Positions 36,650 to 43,808 of a DNA stretch of 64,000 bases are shown here, one piece after another (within the stretch, counting starts at the first letter, position 1; every line of letters begins with the position of its first letter). The notes under the pieces are model-generated. The model was not told the DNA's origin and searched no databases. It saw nothing but the letters and a program-made list of their open reading frames with translations. A program made the translations under genes and the position numbers. Source of the DNA: Streptomyces sp. ICC1 (lineage in GTDB: Bacteria > Actinomycetota > Actinomycetes > Streptomycetales > Streptomycetaceae); the NCBI RefSeq assembly GCF_003287935.1, contig NZ_CP030287.1, positions 4,678,267 through 4,742,266 of the forward strand, read 5' to 3'.

Positions 36650-37468
36650 CTAGAGGCCGAAGCGGCGCTGGAGATCACCCAGCTGCCCCGGCATCCGCGG
36701 AACGCCCAGCTGCCCGAGCGGACCCTGGCCGGCCCCCGGGACGCCCTGGGCGTTGCCCGTGGCCGCTCCGGCGCCCACGGCCCCGACCGCCTGCTCCGCC
36801 ATCAGCATCTCCGAGGACTGCAGCAGCACGGTCCCGGCCCCGACGAACTCGAACTGGTGCTCCTCGCCCGAGGAGCCCCCGATGCCCGTCAGCGAGCGCA
36901 GGCCCCCGATCACGCCCGCCATGTACCCGTGGTCGTAGTGGTGGCAGGGGGAGGGGCAGTCCGCCCACCCCACCAACGCCTGCGGGTCCACGCGCAGCGG
37001 CGGCTCCATGAACACCACCGGCCCGTTCGAAGCCGCCACGAACTTCCCGGTCCCGATCAGGGTGAGGAAGCCCGGCACGATCGACTGCTTGAGCGCGAGC
37101 GTGGGCTCGTAGGCGAGCAGGTTGCCCGACCTGATGGTCAGGTTCCCCTTGTCCAGGTCGTACGAGTTCACGTCGAAGGCCCGGTCGGCGAGCAGCATCT
37201 TGCCCTGGCCCTCGGCGACCACCCAGTCGCTCGCGTGCAGCGGCGAGTGGAAGCTGGTGCGCAGCAGCCGGTCGAAGCGGCCGTGGCCGATGCCGTTGAA
37301 CTCGATGCGCCCGTAGTAGGCGATCATCTTGCCCTTCTGCAGGAACCACTGGCTCCCCTTGAGCTCCACGCAGAAGGTGTAGGCGTTGACGTTGTCGTCG
37401 GACGGCAGGGTGTACGGGTCGAAGACCGTCGGGGCTCCCGGCCCGGCGGTCACGGGGCCAAAGTTCAC
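36650..37468 (-). CDS. AIM24-family protein, third of three
   Basis: A 272-residue beta-rich AIM24 protein, related to yeast mitochondrial biogenesis factor Aim24 and of unknown bacterial function. The family hallmarks are a HASDWVVAEGQGKMLLADRAFDV-like central strand region and an FLTLIGTGKFVAASNGPVVF stretch. A CPSPCHHYDHGYM insertion is cysteine/histidine-rich and could bind metal. GTG 37468 overlaps the stop of the preceding AIM24 gene (GTGA), so the three genes are translationally coupled. Confidence 0.87.
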   Translation of the reverse strand: MNFGPVTAGPGAPTVFDPYTLPSDDNVNAYTFCVELKGSQWFLQKGKMIAYYGRIEFNGIGHGRFDRLLRTSFHSPLHASDWVVAEGQGKMLLADRAFDVNSYDLDKGNLTIRSGNLLAYEPTLALKQSIVPGFLTLIGTGKFVAASNGPVVFMEPPLRVDPQALVGWADCPSPCHHYDHGYMAGVIGGLRSLTGIGGSSGEEHQFEFVGAGTVLLQSSEMLMAEQAVGAVGAGAATGNAQGVPGAGQGPLGQLGVPRMPGQLGDLQRRFGL

Positions 37469-38115
37469 AGTTTCTCCTCCGAGGCCTGTACGTACACCGC
37501 GCCCTGTCCGGACAGCTCCAGCTGGAACGCCTCGCCCGAGCCGCGCCCCACCATGTCGCGCCACCCCAGCGCCGTGGACAGCTTGTTGCGGACCTCGCCG
37601 TGGTGGGCGACGTAGGCCTGCGGGTCCACGTGGACGGGCCGCTGCGGGGTGATCGGCAGCTGGATGACCCCGCCGTGGGCCATCACGGCCACCGAGCCGT
37701 GGCCCTTGAGGGTGGTGGTGAACAGGCCCTGCCCGCTCACCTGGCCGCGCACCATGCCCATGACCCCGCCCTGCGAGCCCATGAACATCGTGCCCTGCTG
37801 CAGGGTGCCGTCGAAGGCGAGCAGCCGGTCCGCCTCCACGTACAGGGTCTCGCCGGTCAGGCTGATCACCTGGATGTGGTGGCCGCCGTGGCCGAACATC
37901 ACGGTGCCGCTGCCCTCGACCTCCATCAGCGGGGTCTGCTCGTTCGCCACGCGGCGCCCGATCATGCCCATCACACCGCCCTGGCCGCCGGTCAGGCTCG
38001 GGGTGAAGGAGACCTCGCCGCGGTACGCGAGCATCGCGCCGCGCTGGCTGTACATCTTCTGCCCGGGTACGACCTGGGCCTCGACCATCTTCGAGTTGAT
38101 CTCGCGGAACGGCAT
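37465..38115 (-). CDS. AIM24-family protein, second of three
   Basis: A 216-residue AIM24 protein starting MPFREINSKMVEAQVVPGQKM. It contains repeated glycine-rich turns (GGQGGVMGMIGRRV; GSQGGVMGMVRGQV) and the GQGLFTTTLKGHGSVAVMAHGG core, ending GQGAVYVQASEEKL. ATG 38115 overlaps the upstream stop (TGATG), and its own stop overlaps the next start. The position and shared fold point to a hetero-oligomer of three paralogues; partner and ligand are unknown. Confidence 0.88.
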   Translation of the reverse strand: MPFREINSKMVEAQVVPGQKMYSQRGAMLAYRGEVSFTPSLTGGQGGVMGMIGRRVANEQTPLMEVEGSGTVMFGHGGHHIQVISLTGETLYVEADRLLAFDGTLQQGTMFMGSQGGVMGMVRGQVSGQGLFTTTLKGHGSVAVMAHGGVIQLPITPQRPVHVDPQAYVAHHGEVRNKLSTALGWRDMVGRGSGEAFQLELSGQGAVYVQASEEKL

Positions 38116-38753
38116 CAGACGTCGCCCCCGATGGTGTTGCGCTCGCTGGGCTGCACGTACACCAGGCCCTCGCCCTCGAAGCGGATCTGGAAGGACTCGC
38201 CCGAGCCCTCGCCGATCAGCGTGCGGAAGTTCACACCGGACTGGAAGGACTGCTGGAGGTTGCCGGTGTGCGCGATGTACGCCCCCGGGTCGACGGAGAG
38301 CGGGTACTGGGCGCTGACGCGCAGCACCACCGCCGGGCCGTCGGACACGATCGCCGCCTGCCCGCTGCCCTCGACGGTCGTGGTGAACAGGCCGTTGCCC
38401 GTCGTCGCACCGCGCAGGCCGGTGAAGGACGTGCCGGTGCGCAGGCCGGAGTCGGTGCACAGCAGGTTGCTGGACTCGACGTACAGCTTGTCGCCTTGCA
38501 GATCGACCAGATTGATCTCGCTCGCCCGGTCGGCGAAGAAGCAGGTGCCGTGACCCTGCACTTCCATCACGGTCATCTGCTCGCCGGTGAGCCGCCGGGT
38601 CACCATGCCGCGGAGGCCTTCGCCGCCGCCTGTCATCTTTTTGAAGGCCATCTGGCCGTCGTACGCGACCATGGAGCCGTTTTTCGCTTTCACGGCGTCC
38701 CCGGTCAGGTCGACGGCGAGCACCTTGCTGCCTTGAAGTCGGAACTGAGCCAC
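38115..38753 (-). CDS. AIM24-family protein, first of three (leaderless start)
   Basis: A 212-residue AIM24 protein with the same architecture as the second gene (GNGLFTTTVEGSGQAAIVSDG; GEGSGESFQIRFEGEGLVYVQ). GTG 38753 has no Shine-Dalgarno; instead a TANNNT hexamer TAACGT ends six bases before it, the arrangement of a leaderless mRNA. The gene heads the three-gene AIM24 operon and is divergent from the DUF3817 gene. Confidence 0.87.
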   Translation of the reverse strand: MAQFRLQGSKVLAVDLTGDAVKAKNGSMVAYDGQMAFKKMTGGGEGLRGMVTRRLTGEQMTVMEVQGHGTCFFADRASEINLVDLQGDKLYVESSNLLCTDSGLRTGTSFTGLRGATTGNGLFTTTVEGSGQAAIVSDGPAVVLRVSAQYPLSVDPGAYIAHTGNLQQSFQSGVNFRTLIGEGSGESFQIRFEGEGLVYVQPSERNTIGGDV

Positions 38754-38759
38754 GGGAAG

Positions 38760-38765
38760 ACGTTA
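38760..38765 (-). promoter_or_regulatory. Putative -10 box of leaderless AIM24 operon
   Basis: TAACGT on the minus strand, six bases before GTG 38753, matching the actinobacterial TANNNT consensus. A weak tgttcg lies about 17 bases further upstream as a possible -35. Confidence 0.6.
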
Positions 38766-38902
38766 TCCGCAGCGGGCGGGACCGAACAGGGCCCGTTGGC
38801 CGATATCCGTCCCGATCCACCGGGAACGGGCCCCGCCACAAGATCGGCCGGGGCGGCTGAGACACTGGGACGGACCCCCGGCATCCACCCCGAAGGCTCC
38901 CC

Positions 38903-39247
38903 GTGGACATCAAGACCGCTTCCGCCCTGCACCGGCTGCGCCTCATCTCCGTACCGGAGGCGCTGTCGTTCCCGGCGCTGCTGATCTTCGGGTCGGTGCT
39001 GAGCCGGATCTCGGACATCGACTACCTGATGATGCCGCTCGGCATCCTCCACGGGATCCTGTTCGTCATCTACGCGGTGCTCCTGCTGGATGTCTGGATC
39101 ACGGTGAAGTGGCCCCTGAAGAAGGTCGTGCTGTTCTTCCTGCTGGCGCTGGTGCCCTTCGGCGGGCTCTACGGCGACCGGCTGCTCAAGCGCGACGAGG
39201 CGGCGGGCGTGCTCGCGGCCCGTGCCCGTGAGGCGGCCCGCGCATGA
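38903..39247 (+). CDS. DUF3817 integral membrane protein
   Basis: A 114-residue protein with three hydrophobic helices (about 14-32, 44-63, 71-90) and a charged C-terminus, conserved in actinobacteria with unknown function. The signature [20 protein letters not shown] and [19 protein letters not shown] segments fit DUF3817. GTG 38903 has GAAGG six bases upstream. Its stop overlaps the start of the thiamine-binding protein gene (ATGA). Confidence 0.88.
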   Translation: MDIKTASALHRLRLISVPEALSFPALLIFGSVLSRISDIDYLMMPLGILHGILFVIYAVLLLDVWITVKWPLKKVVLFFLLALVPFGGLYGDRLLKRDEAAGVLAARAREAARA

Positions 39248-39540
39248 TGATCGCGTTCTCGGTGACCCCGCTGGGCGTCGGCGAGGAGGTCGGCGAGTAC
39301 GTCGCCGACGCCGTCCGCGTCGTACGGGAGTCCGGGCTGCCGAACCGCACGGACGCCATGTTCACCACCATCGAAGGCGAGTGGGACGAGGTGATGGACG
39401 TGGTGAAGCGCGCGGTGGCGGCCGTGGAGGCGCGTGCACCGCGCGTCTCGGTGGTGATGAAGGTCGACATCCGCCCGGGCGTCACCGACGGACTCACGTC
39501 GAAGGTCGAAACGGTCGAGCGGCACCTCGCCGCCGGCTGA
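39244..39540 (+). CDS. MTH1187/YkoF-like thiamine-binding protein
   Basis: A 98-residue ferredoxin-like-fold protein of the MTH1187 family, whose members bind thiamine or related ligands as oligomers. It begins [32 protein letters not shown] and has the [17 protein letters not shown] core. It is coupled to the DUF3817 gene by an ATGA overlap, a pairing often seen in Streptomyces, suggesting a membrane/ligand partnership. It is the last gene of this syntenic block before the cslA-glxA region. Confidence 0.87.
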   Translation: MMIAFSVTPLGVGEEVGEYVADAVRVVRESGLPNRTDAMFTTIEGEWDEVMDVVKRAVAAVEARAPRVSVVMKVDIRPGVTDGLTSKVETVERHLAAG

Positions 39541-39545
39541 CGCGC

Positions 39546-39737
39546 TCAGACTGCCTGGACGTGCACATCGGTCGGATTCGGTACGGCCAGATATGCGGCG
39601 ATGTCCTCCGGGTCGCTGGTGAAGATCACCGCACTCGGGGGCCACACCTGGGCCAACACGGGCCCGAGGCACCCGTACGGCCCTGTGCGGGAGGACACGA
39701 AACGGAACCGCCCGCTCGGCCGAATCCAGATCGACAC
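39546..39737 (-). CDS. Small hypothetical protein
   Basis: A possible 63-residue protein, not recognised. Starting at GTG 39737 (GGGGAG ten bases upstream) it reads MSIWIRPSGRFRFVSSRTG and ends FTSDPEDIAAYLAVPNPTDV plus HVQAV. Residue use looks protein-like and less arginine/proline-skewed than shadow frames here. It converges on the thiamine-binding gene with five bases between stops and is divergent from cslA. An alternative GTG start is at 39785. Confidence 0.45.
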   Translation of the reverse strand: MSIWIRPSGRFRFVSSRTGPYGCLGPVLAQVWPPSAVIFTSDPEDIAAYLAVPNPTDVHVQAV

Positions 39738-39795
39738 CTTCGCGAAACTCCCCTTACGTGGGGGTATCGCCTCGGTTTCGAGCACTGGAGGGACC

Positions 39796-41595
39796 GTGCC
39801 GCCGGACGCCTTCGACTACGAGACCCACAGCCTCCTCGCCGGCCCGTACGGGGAGCCGGATCCCACGGCCGCCTACCGGGTGGAGTACCGCTCCCTGCTC
39901 TCGCGCGAAGAGCTCCGCACCCGAATACGGGCCGTCGTCCTCATGACGCTCGCCCCGCTCGCCGCCGCCGGCCTGCTCCTCTACCTCGTCTGGCCGTCCC
40001 ACTGGACCGTCCGCGAGGGCGGTGACCGCTGGCTCGTCCGGCTCGACGCCGTGATGCTCGGATCCATCGCCCTGATCATGCTCTTCACGCTGGTCAACGT
40101 GGTCTCGATCGCCCACGCCACGATGGTCGCCCGGGACCCGGTCCCCGTCCCCGCCGAACCCGGCACCCGCGTCGCCTTCCTCACCACCTACGTGCCCGGC
40201 AAGGAGCCGCTCGCCATGGCGGCCGCCACCTTGCGCGGCGCGGTGGGGATCCGCCACGACGGACCGCTCGACGTCTGGCTGCTCGACGAGGGCGACGACG
40301 CCGGGGCCAAGGAGCTGTGCGCGGAGCTCGGCGTGCACCACTTCACCCGCAAGGGCGTCGCCGAGTGGAACACCGCCCGGGGCGCGCACCGGGCGAGGAC
40401 CAAGCACGGCAACTACAACTCCTGGCTGGCCCGGCACGGCGACGCCTACGACTTCCTCGCCTCCGTCGACACCGACCACGTACCGCTCCCGAACTACCTG
40501 GAGCGGATGCTCGGCTTCTTCCGCGACCCCGACACCGCCTTCGTCGTCGGCCCGCAGGTCTACGGCAACTACACCGCCTCCGTGACCAAGGCGGCCGAGT
40601 CCCAGCAGTACCTCTTCCACGCCCTGATCCAGCGCGCGGGCAACCGCTACGGCGCCCCCATGTTCGTCGGCACCAACAACGCCGTGCGGATCGCGGCCCT
40701 GCAGCAGGTCGGCGGGCTCTACGACTCCCTCACCGAGGACATGGCGACCGGCTTCGAGCTGCACCGCCGCCGCAACCCCGCCACCGGGCGGTTCTGGCGC
40801 TCCGTCTACACCCCCGACGTGCTCGCCGTGGGGGAGGGGCCGACCACGTGGACCGACTTCTTCACGCAGCAGCTGCGCTGGTCGAGGGGGACGTACGAGA
40901 CCCTGCTGAGGCAGTACTGGCGCGGCTGCTTGCGGATGCCTCCGGGCCGCTGGCTCAACTACACCCTGATGCTCGTCTACTACCCGATGACCGCCGTCAA
41001 CTGGCTGCTCGGCATCCTCAGCTGCGTCCTCTACCTGTGGTTCGGCGCCTCCGGGACCCAGGTCTCCTCCGAGGTCTGGCTGATGCTCTACACCGACGCC
41101 GCCGCCCTCCAGGTCGGCCTGTACCTGTGGAACCGCCGCCACAACGTCTCGCCCCACGAGCCCGCCGGATCCGGCGGGCTGGCCGGCATGGCGATGTCCG
41201 CGGTCTGCGCGCCCGTCTACCTCAAGTCCCTCGGCTCGGCGCTGCTGCGCACCGAGGGCCGTTTCATCGTCACCCCCAAGGGCGGCGGCGCCAGCACCGA
41301 CCGCCCGGCGGCCTTCCGCCTCCACCTGCTGTGGGCCGCCGTGCTCGCCGTCTCGCTCGCGGCCTCCGTGCGCTACGACCACACGCACGCGGCCATGCGC
41401 GTCTGGGCGGTCCTCGCGCTGGCCGTCGCCCTCGCACCGCCCGCGGTGTGGGCCGCGACGGTGCTGCGGGCCCGGGCGGCCGGGCCCGCGCGGGGCCGGG
41501 AGCCCGAGCCGGGCCGGGAGCCCGAGCCGGGCCGGGAGCCCGAGCCGGGCGGGGAGCCGGAGCCGGCGTTCGCGACGGGCACGGGAGGGAACTGA
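39796..41595 (+). CDS. cslA: Cellulose-synthase-like glycosyltransferase CslA
   Basis: A 599-residue processive GT2-family membrane glycosyltransferase making the beta-glucan-like polymer found at Streptomyces hyphal tips. Two N-terminal membrane helices (about 45-65, 80-102) precede the GT domain with ASVDTDHVP, the acceptor-site LTEDMATGFE and QQLRWSRG (QxxRW). Further helices follow. The C-terminus carries about four copies of a GREPEP hexapeptide. GTG 39796 is chosen for its GGAGG four bases upstream. It is followed after three bases by glxA, its known functional partner. Confidence 0.95.
   Translation: MPPDAFDYETHSLLAGPYGEPDPTAAYRVEYRSLLSREELRTRIRAVVLMTLAPLAAAGLLLYLVWPSHWTVREGGDRWLVRLDAVMLGSIALIMLFTLVNVVSIAHATMVARDPVPVPAEPGTRVAFLTTYVPGKEPLAMAAATLRGAVGIRHDGPLDVWLLDEGDDAGAKELCAELGVHHFTRKGVAEWNTARGAHRARTKHGNYNSWLARHGDAYDFLASVDTDHVPLPNYLERMLGFFRDPDTAFVVGPQVYGNYTASVTKAAESQQYLFHALIQRAGNRYGAPMFVGTNNAVRIAALQQVGGLYDSLTEDMATGFELHRRRNPATGRFWRSVYTPDVLAVGEGPTTWTDFFTQQLRWSRGTYETLLRQYWRGCLRMPPGRWLNYTLMLVYYPMTAVNWLLGILSCVLYLWFGASGTQVSSEVWLMLYTDAAALQVGLYLWNRRHNVSPHEPAGSGGLAGMAMSAVCAPVYLKSLGSALLRTEGRFIVTPKGGGASTDRPAAFRLHLLWAAVLAVSLAASVRYDHTHAAMRVWAVLALAVALAPPAVWAATVLRARAAGPARGREPEPGREPEPGREPEPGGEPEPAFATGTGGN
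41494..41565 (+). repeat. 18-bp tandem repeat in the cslA 3' end
   Basis: Four tandem units of ggccgggagcccgagccg (the last degenerate) encode GREPEP repeats in the cytosolic tail of CslA. In-frame units make the tail length freely variable. Confidence 0.9.
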
Positions 41596-41598
41596 GCC

Positions 41599-43641
41599 AT
41601 GGCCCACCGCCCTTCGAAGCAGTTCAGGAAGACGGCCCTGGGCACCGGCGCCGTCGCCCTGCTGGTCGCGCTCAACGCCCCCGCGGCGCTCTCCTTCGCC
41701 GAGGGCAGGTACCACTCGTACAAGATCGGACAGTCCAGCTACCGCGTGCAGTACGGCTCGTGGGCACTGGTCGGGCTGCCCGACGAGTACAAGATCAACG
41801 CCATGCACGCGGCGCTGCTGCGCACCGGCAAGGTGCTGCTGATCGCCGGCTCCGGCAACGACCAGAGGAACTTCGACAAGGGCACCTTCTCCACCGTCCT
41901 GTGGGACCCGGCGGACGACACCTTCAAGAAGATCCCGACCCCGGAGGACTTCTTCTGCTCCGGGCACAGCCAGCTGCCCGACGGACAACTGCTCGTCGCG
42001 GGCGGGACCGCGCGCTACGAGGTGCTGGGCGGGAAGGTGACCCGCGGGGGCGGCCGCATGCGGGTCAAGAACGAGAGCCCGGACAAGGCGGTGAGACTGC
42101 CGAAGGGGACCGTCTTCCGGTCCCCGTCCGGCGTGGAGTACGTCTCGAAGTTCGAGGTCTCCGTCCCCAAGGCCACCCGGCGGTTCGAGATCGCCTACGG
42201 GAGCGGCGGGCGGATGATGCCGTGGCAGACGAAGGTGGTGGCCGCCGAGGCCAGGGTCTTCGTCGAGGCCGTGGAGGAGGGCGCCGCGGGGCTGACGACC
42301 CAGGCCGCGCAGTACGCGGTGGCGGGCCTCACCGGCGGGGACGCCCGCAACGTCTACGGGCTCGCCGAGCGGCTCAGCGCCGACAAGCAGGACTTCCAGG
42401 GCATCAAGTCCGCCTACGAGTTCGACCCGGTGGCGGAGAAGTACGTCCCCGTCGACCCGATGAGGGACGCCCGCTGGTACCCGACGCTGGTGGGGCTGGA
42501 GGACGGGCGGGTGCTCGCCGTGTCCGGGCTCAACGACGTGGGCGACGTCGTGCCGGGCGACAACGAGTACTACGACCCGCGGACGAAGAAGTGGAGCAAG
42601 GGGCCCTTCCGCTACTTCCCGACCTACCCGTCCCTCTTCCTCACCCAGGGCGGCAAACTGCTCTACACCGGGTCCAACGCGGGCTACGGCCCCAAGGACA
42701 AGGGCCGCGAGCCGGGGGTGTGGGACCTGCGCACGAACGTGTTCCGCAAGGTCGCCGGACTGGCCGACCCGGACCAGCTGGAGACCTCCTCGTCCGTGCT
42801 GCTGGCCCCGGCCCAGGACCAGAAGGTGATGGTGCTCGGCGGCGGCGGGGTCGGCGAGTCCGGGCTGGCGACGGCCCGGACGGCGGTCGTGGACCTCAAG
42901 CAGGACACCCCGGTCTTCCGCTCGACCGCCCGGCTGCCCCGCGGCGTGCGCTACCTCAACAGCGTGCTGCTGCCCGACGACTCCGTCTTCACCACCGGGG
43001 GCTCCGCCGATTACCGGGGCCGCGGCGCGAGCGACATCCGCAAGGCGCAGTTCTACTACCCGCGCACCGACACCTTCGTGCCCGCGGCCGACCCGACGGT
43101 GGGCCGCAACTACCACTCCGAGGCGCTGCTGCTGCCTGACGGGCGGGTGGCGACCTTCGGCTCCGACCCGCTCTTCGCGGACAAGGACAACACCAGGCTG
43201 GGCAGGTTCGAACACCGGCTGGAGGTGTACACCCCGCCCTACCTCCACCGGGACCCGGCGCTGCGGCCGGTGCTGGGGAAGGGGCCCGAGGAGGTCGGGC
43301 TCGGCGGCTCCGCCACCTTCGAGGCGCCGGGGGCGGAGCGGATCGAGCGGGCCCGGCTGATGCGGCCGAGCGCCGTCACGCACACCACGGACGTGGAGCA
43401 GCGGTCGGTCGAGCTCGGGCTGGCGAAGACGGCGGGCGCGGTGACGGTCACCGTGCCGAAGGACCCGACGCTGGTTCCGCCCGGCTGGTACATGCTCTTC
43501 GTGACCGACGCGGACGGGACCCCGTCGGTGGCCAAGTGGGTCCGGGTGCGGGAGGCTCCCGCACCCGCCGCGGAGCCGGAGTCCGGGGACGGCTGGATGG
43601 GCTCGCCGAGGGACCGGTCGCCACGCTCCCCGCAAGGCTAG
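41599..43641 (+). CDS. glxA: Copper radical oxidase GlxA
   Basis: A 680-residue membrane-anchored mono-copper, cross-linked Cys-Tyr radical oxidase of the galactose-oxidase class. It acts outside the cell with CslA on the tip polysaccharide. An N-terminal signal/anchor (about 13-32) precedes kelch-like beta-propeller repeats. The predicted cross-link cysteine is C120 in DFFCSGHSQ and its tyrosine Y294 in ARWYPTL. Copper ligands include the Tyr-His pair in RNYHSEALLLPDG and the histidine in AVTHTTDVEQR. ATG 41599 follows cslA by three bases. The TAG stop is formed by the CTAG end of the palindromic element at 43638. Confidence 0.95.
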   Translation: MAHRPSKQFRKTALGTGAVALLVALNAPAALSFAEGRYHSYKIGQSSYRVQYGSWALVGLPDEYKINAMHAALLRTGKVLLIAGSGNDQRNFDKGTFSTVLWDPADDTFKKIPTPEDFFCSGHSQLPDGQLLVAGGTARYEVLGGKVTRGGGRMRVKNESPDKAVRLPKGTVFRSPSGVEYVSKFEVSVPKATRRFEIAYGSGGRMMPWQTKVVAAEARVFVEAVEEGAAGLTTQAAQYAVAGLTGGDARNVYGLAERLSADKQDFQGIKSAYEFDPVAEKYVPVDPMRDARWYPTLVGLEDGRVLAVSGLNDVGDVVPGDNEYYDPRTKKWSKGPFRYFPTYPSLFLTQGGKLLYTGSNAGYGPKDKGREPGVWDLRTNVFRKVAGLADPDQLETSSSVLLAPAQDQKVMVLGGGGVGESGLATARTAVVDLKQDTPVFRSTARLPRGVRYLNSVLLPDDSVFTTGGSADYRGRGASDIRKAQFYYPRTDTFVPAADPTVGRNYHSEALLLPDGRVATFGSDPLFADKDNTRLGRFEHRLEVYTPPYLHRDPALRPVLGKGPEEVGLGGSATFEAPGAERIERARLMRPSAVTHTTDVEQRSVELGLAKTAGAVTVTVPKDPTLVPPGWYMLFVTDADGTPSVAKWVRVREAPAPAAEPESGDGWMGSPRDRSPRSPQG

Positions 43642-43802
43642 TGCTGTGACCGGAAAGGTTCACCGGGTCGCGGCGCCCGGCACGGCACCTCGCCGCGTTG
43701 TCGGACCACACCGGTACGTCCAGTACGAGGCGTGGTCCTCCGCCTTGCGATGCACCGCACCGAACACCGCGACCCGGCAAACCTTTCCGGCCACAGCACT
43801 AG
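43638..43802. mobile_element. MITE-like palindromic element, copy B (165 bp, CTAG ends)
   Basis: The terminal repeats are ctagtgctgtgaccggaaag on the left and the same with one change on the right, extending imperfectly to about 45 bases per arm. The core, read on the minus strand, shares caaggcggagg, gtactggacgtac and tccgacaacgcgg with copy A, but the outer 25 bases differ, defining a subfamily. It is non-coding and placed between the convergent glxA and GH6 frames; it probably doubles as a terminator. Confidence 0.87.
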
Positions 43803-43808
43803 GCCGAC

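Noticed and set aside
43638..43802. Element B as the cause of the AdnB/GH6 fusion
   Set aside because: The element lies at the 3' end of GH6, about 1 kb from the join near 44.8 kb, so it does not explain the breakpoint.
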